64,000 nucleotides of DNA, from the NCBI RefSeq assembly GCF_051020765.1, contig NW_027469743.1:1-64000 (forward strand). The letters run 5' to 3'. The stretch comes from Lasioglossum baleicum (taxonomy: Eukaryota > Arthropoda > Insecta > Hymenoptera > Halictidae). Shown here one piece after another: positions 60,827 through 64,000 of this stretch. The first letter of the stretch is position 1. Every line of letters begins with the position of its first letter. The translations under genes and the position numbers were made by a program. A model generated the notes under the pieces. That model ran no database searches and was not told the DNA's origin. It saw only the letters and a list, made by a program, of their open reading frames with translations.

Positions 60827-63800
60827 ACTTTTGCATTATGCGTTATGCGTTATGCGTTATGCGTTATGGGCTATGCGTTATGCGTTATGCGTTATGCGTT
60901 ATGCGTTATGCGTTATGCGTTATGCGTTATGCGTTATGCGTTATGCGTTATGCGTTATGCGTTATGCGTTATGCGTTATGCGTTATGCGTTATGCGTTAT
61001 GCGTTATGCGTTATGCGTTATGCGTTATGCGTTATGCGTTATGCGTTATGCGTTATGCGTTATGCGTTATGCGTTATGCGTTATGCGTTATGCGTTATGC
61101 GTTATGCGTTATGCGTTATGCGTTATGCGTTATGCGTTATGCGTTATGCGTTATGCGTTATGCGTTATGCGTTATGCGTTATGCGTTATGCGTTATGCGT
61201 TTTGCGTTATGCGTTATGCGTTATGCGTTATGCGTTATGCGTTATGCGTTATGCGTTATGCGTTATGCGTTATGCGTTATGCGTTATGCGTTATGCGTTA
61301 TGCGTTATGCGTTATGCGTTATGCGTTATACGTTATGCGTTATGCGTTATGCGTTATGCGTTATGCGTTATGCGTTATGCGTTATGCGTTATGCGTTATG
61401 CGTTATGCGTTATGCGTTATGCGTTATGCGTTATGCGTTATGCGTTATGCGTTATGCGTTATGCGTTATGCGTTATGCGCTATGCGTTATGCGTTATTCG
61501 TTATGACTTTTGCGTTATGCGTTATGCGTTATGCGTTATGCGTTATGCGTTATGCGTTATGCGTTATGCGTTATGCGTTATGCGTTATGCGTTATGCGTT
61601 ATGCGTTATGCGTTATGCGTTATGCGTTATGCGTTATGCGTTATGCGTTATGCGTTATGCGTTATGCGTTATGCGTTATGCGTTATGCGTTATGCGTTAT
61701 GCGTTATGCGTTATGCGTTATGCGTCATGCGTTATGCGTTATGCGTTATGCGTTAAGCGTTATGCGCAATGGGTTATGCGTTATGCGTTATGCGTTATGC
61801 GTTAAGCGTTATGCGTAACGGGTTATGCGTTATGCGTTATGCGTTATGCGTTATGCGTTATGCGTTATGCGTTATGCGTTATGCGTTATGCGTTATGCGT
61901 TATGCGTTATGCGTTATGCGTTATGCGTTATGCGTTATGCGTTATGCGTTATGCGTTATGCGTTATGCGTTATGCGTTATGCGTTATGCGTTATGCGTTA
62001 TGCGTTATGCGTTATGCGTTATGCGTTATGCGTTATGCGTTATGCGTTATGCGTTATGCGTTATGCGTTATGCGTTATGCGTTATGCGTTATGCGTTATG
62101 CGTTATGCGTTATGCGTTATGCGTTATGCGTTATGCGTTATGCGTTATGCGTTATGCGTTATGCGTTATGCGTTATGCGTTATACGTTATGCGTTATGCG
62201 TTATGCGTTATGCGTTATGCGTTATTCGTTATGCGTTATGCGTTATGCGTTATGCGTTATGCGTTATGCGTTATGCGTTATGCGTTATGCGTTATGCGTT
62301 ATGCGTTATGCGTTATGCGTTATGCGTTATGCGTTATGCGTTATGCGTTATGCGTTATGCTTTATGCGTTATGCGTTATGCGTTATGCGTTATGCGTTAT
62401 GCGTTATGCGTTATGCGTTATGCGTTATGCGTTATGCGTTATGCGTTATGCGTTATGCGTTATGCGTTATGCGTTATGCGTTATGCGTTATGCGTTATGC
62501 GTTATGCGTTATGCGTTATGCGTTATGCGTTATGCGTTATGCGTTATGCGTTATGCGTTATGCGTTATGCGTTATGCGTTATGCGTTATGCGTTATGCGT
62601 TATGCGTTATGCGTTATGCGTTATGCGTTATGCGTTATGCGTTATGCGTTATGCGTTATGCGTTATGCGTTATGCGTTATGCGTTATGCGTTATGCGTTA
62701 TGCGTTATGCGTTATGCGTTATGCGTTATGCGTTATGCGTTATGCGTTATGCGTTATGCGTTAAGCGTTATGCGTACCGGGTTATGCGTTATGCGTTATG
62801 CGTTATGCGTTATGCGTTATGCGTTATGCGTTATGCGTTATGCGTTATGCGTTATGCGTTATGCGTTATGCGTTATGCGTTATACGTTATGCGTTATGCG
62901 TTATGCGTTATGCGTTATGCGTTATTCGTTATGCGTTATGCGTTATGCGTTATGCGTTATGCGTTATGCGTTATGCGTTATGCGTTATGCGTTATGCGTT
63001 ATGCGTTATGCGTTATGCGTTATGCGTTATGCGTTATGCGTTATGCGTTATGCTTTATGCGTTATGCGTTATGCGTTATGCGTTATGCGTTATGCGTTAT
63101 GCGTTATGCGTTATGCGTTATGCGTTATGCGTTATGCGTTATGCGTTATGCGTTATGCGTTATGCGTTATGCGTTATGCGTCATGCGTCATGCGTTATGC
63201 GTTATGCGTTATGCGTTAAGCGTTATGCGCAATGGGTTATGCGTTATGCGTTATGCGTTATGCGTTAAGCGTTATGCGTAACGGGTTATGCGTTATGCGT
63301 TATGCGTTATGCGTTATGCGTTATGCGTTATGCGTTATGCGTTATGCGTTATGCGTTATGCGTTATGCGTTATGCGTTATGCGTTATGCGTTATGCGTTA
63401 TGCGTTATGCGTTATGCGTTATGCGTTATGCGTTATGCGTTATGCGTTATGCGTTATGCGTTATGCGTTATGCGTTATGCGTTATGCGTTATGCGTTATG
63501 CGTTATGCGTTATGCGTTATGCGTTATGCGTTATGCGTTATGCGTTATGCGTTATGCGTTATGCGTTATGCGTTATGCGTTATGCGTTATGCGTTATGCG
63601 TTATGCGTTATGCGTTATGCGTTATGCGTTATGCGTTATGCGTTATGCGTTATGCGTTATGCGTTATGCGTTATGCGTTATGCGTTATGCGTTATGCGTT
63701 ATGCGTTATGCGTTATGCGTTATGCGTTATACGTTATGCGTTATGCGTTATGCGTTATGCGTTATGCGTTATTCGTTATGCGTTATGCGTTATGCGTTAT

Positions 63801-64000
63801 GCGTTATGCGTTATGCGTTATGCGTTATGCGTTATGCGTTATGCGTTATGCGTTATGCGTTATGCGTTATGCGTTATGCGTTATGCGTTATGCGTTATGC
63901 GTTATGCTTTATGCGTTATGCGTTATGCGTTATGCGTTATGCGTTATGCGTTATGCGTTATGCGTTATGCGTTATGCGTTATGCGTTATGCGTTATGCGT
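60827..64000 (+). repeat. 3,031-bp higher-order repeat, copy 2 (continues past the window)
   Basis: ACTTTTG 60,827, GGCTATG 60,869, CGTTTTG 61,198, CGTTATA 61,324, CGCTATG 61,478, CGTTATT 61,492, ACTTTTG followed by a canonical unit 61,506, CGTCATG 61,723, CGCAATG 61,765, CGTTATA 62,178, CTTTATG 62,360, CGTACCG 62,773. A CGTAACG-GGTTATG cassette (61,814) is present here and absent from copy 1. After 62,773 come CGTTATA/CGTTATT/CTTTATG series (62,878, 63,725) and a CGTCATG doublet (63,179, 63,186), so the right end differs from copy 1. Confidence 0.88.

Larger units (their letters stand above)
1..64000 (+). repeat. Satellite array of the 7-bp unit CGTTATG spanning the whole window
   Basis: The sequence is an unbroken head-to-tail array of CGTTATG (equivalently TGCGTTA; reverse complement CATAACG), with about 9,146 units. 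All units face the same way, so the + strand is T- and G-rich (per unit 3 T, 2 G, 1 A, 1 C; about 43% GC). Both window edges lie inside the array, so its true length exceeds 64 kb. Unit starts keep phase 1 mod 7 up to 17,192. The phase then drifts only through 27 six-base and 2 eight-base units, reaching phase 4 at 55,129 and 63,907, exactly as those changes predict. Variants are otherwise substitutions. No stretch of even 50 bp lies outside the repeat. Satellites with short units are typical of eukaryotic heterochromatin; the locus, species and any function cannot be told from the sequence. Confidence 0.99.
55430..64000 (+). repeat. Domain 9: CGTACCG-GGTTATG domain with a 3.03-kb higher-order repeat
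   Basis: It opens with a pure run (55,430-56,115). CGTACCG-GGTTATG, after CGTTAAG and one canonical unit, occurs at 56,130, 57,278, 59,679 and 62,773 and nowhere outside this domain. ACTTTTG-CATTATG with GGCTATG lies at 56,669, 57,796, 60,169 and 60,827. Series of CGTTATA, CGTTATT (42 bp on) and CTTTATG (133-147 bp on) begin at 59,049, 62,178, 62,878 and 63,725. Variant density is lower than to the left. No gene is present. Confidence 0.9.

Noticed and set aside
12..63281. Hundreds of + strand open frames (about 60 to 1,339 codons) encoding MRYALCV repeats
   Set aside because: They follow from the unit: none of its seven overlapping triplets is a stop, so every + frame stays open until a variant such as CGTTAAG, GGCTAAG, CGTAATG, AGTTATG or ACTTTTG brings TAA or TGA. 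The frames overlap each other in all phases, share one peptide, and have no coding-type variation, promoter or terminator. They are not genes.
1..64000. Lack of open frames on the - strand as a sign of + strand coding selection
   Set aside because: The reverse unit CATAACG contains TAA, so each - frame is closed every 21 bp by arithmetic alone.
1..64000. Telomere repeat
   Set aside because: The unit differs from known telomere motifs such as TTAGGG, TTTAGGG, TTAGG, TTAGGC and the Allium-type motif. It has CpG and no G-run of three or more, and its HOR structure is not typical of telomerase products. GGG appears only where a variant unit beginning GG follows the final G of the preceding unit.
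1..64000. CRISPR array or bacterial direct-repeat locus
   Set aside because: There are no unique spacers; the 'spacers' are the same heptamer. No cas genes are present, and no bacterial locus of this length and type is known to me.
1..64000. CENP-B box or other known centromere protein site
   Set aside because: I found no match to the CENP-B box core. Centromere identity cannot be judged from this sequence.
1..64000. Sequencing artefact or synthetic low-complexity sequence
   Set aside because: Random error would not give ordered multi-variant cassettes repeated at exact kilobase offsets, nor one 6-bp unit type in three fixed contexts. Local copy number of pure runs could still be wrong in the assembly; spanning reads would decide.

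Overview
The whole 64 kb window is one satellite array. The unit is a 7-bp repeat, written here as CGTTATG (reverse complement CATAACG). It runs in one orientation from the first base to the last, and both window edges fall inside the array. I see no gene, RNA gene, transposon, CRISPR array or unique sequence. About 9,146 units fit in the window. By eye, roughly 5-10% carry base changes (an estimate, not a full count). An array of this length with kilobase-scale higher-order structure indicates eukaryotic heterochromatin (pericentromere, centromere, subtelomere, sex or B chromosome). I do not recognise the heptamer as a named satellite and cannot name the species.

The information lies in the variant units, which fall into fixed cassettes. 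The cassettes are arranged into higher-order repeats (HORs) of about 0.9 to 3.6 kb, and their content divides the window into domains. Domain 1 (1-7,973): cassettes tagged CCTTATG-GTTTATA, AGTTTTG, CGTCAAG-CGTTATC and CGTTCTG. Domain 2 (7,974-13,370): GGTTAAG and AGTTTTG blocks, CGCTATG and CGTCATG. Domain 3 (13,371-16,625): dense GGCTAAG tags with CGTAATG, CGGTATG and CGTTAGG. Domain 4 (16,626-23,793): CGTTGTG, CGTAATG, CGTCAAG-CGTTATC and the first 6-bp units. Domain 5 (23,794-33,678): GGCTAAG followed by the 6-bp unit CGTTTG, plus CGATATG. Domain 6 (33,679-44,390): 19 ACTTTTG-CATTATG cassettes among domain-5 cassettes. Domain 7 (44,391-50,067) and domain 8 (50,068-55,128): CGTCATG, CGCAATG, CGTAACG and ACTTTTG cassettes, with no GTTTATA and no 6-bp units. 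A mosaic of many different variants (55,129-55,429) separates these from domain 9 (55,430-64,000), which has a 3.03-kb HOR and a private CGTACCG allele.

The repeat register is almost perfectly kept. I found only 27 six-base units (all CGTTTG, between 17.2 and 44.1 kb) and two eight-base units. These exactly account for the net phase of unit starts, from 1 (mod 7) at the left to 4 (mod 7) at the right. Pure unit runs change length freely between HOR copies while the variant cassettes stay intact. This suggests two processes: slippage by whole units, and amplification of kilobase blocks.

Long open frames (up to 1,339 codons, all on the + strand) are arithmetic products of the repeat. The canonical unit has no + strand stop in any frame, while the - strand has TAA in every unit. 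They are not annotated as genes.
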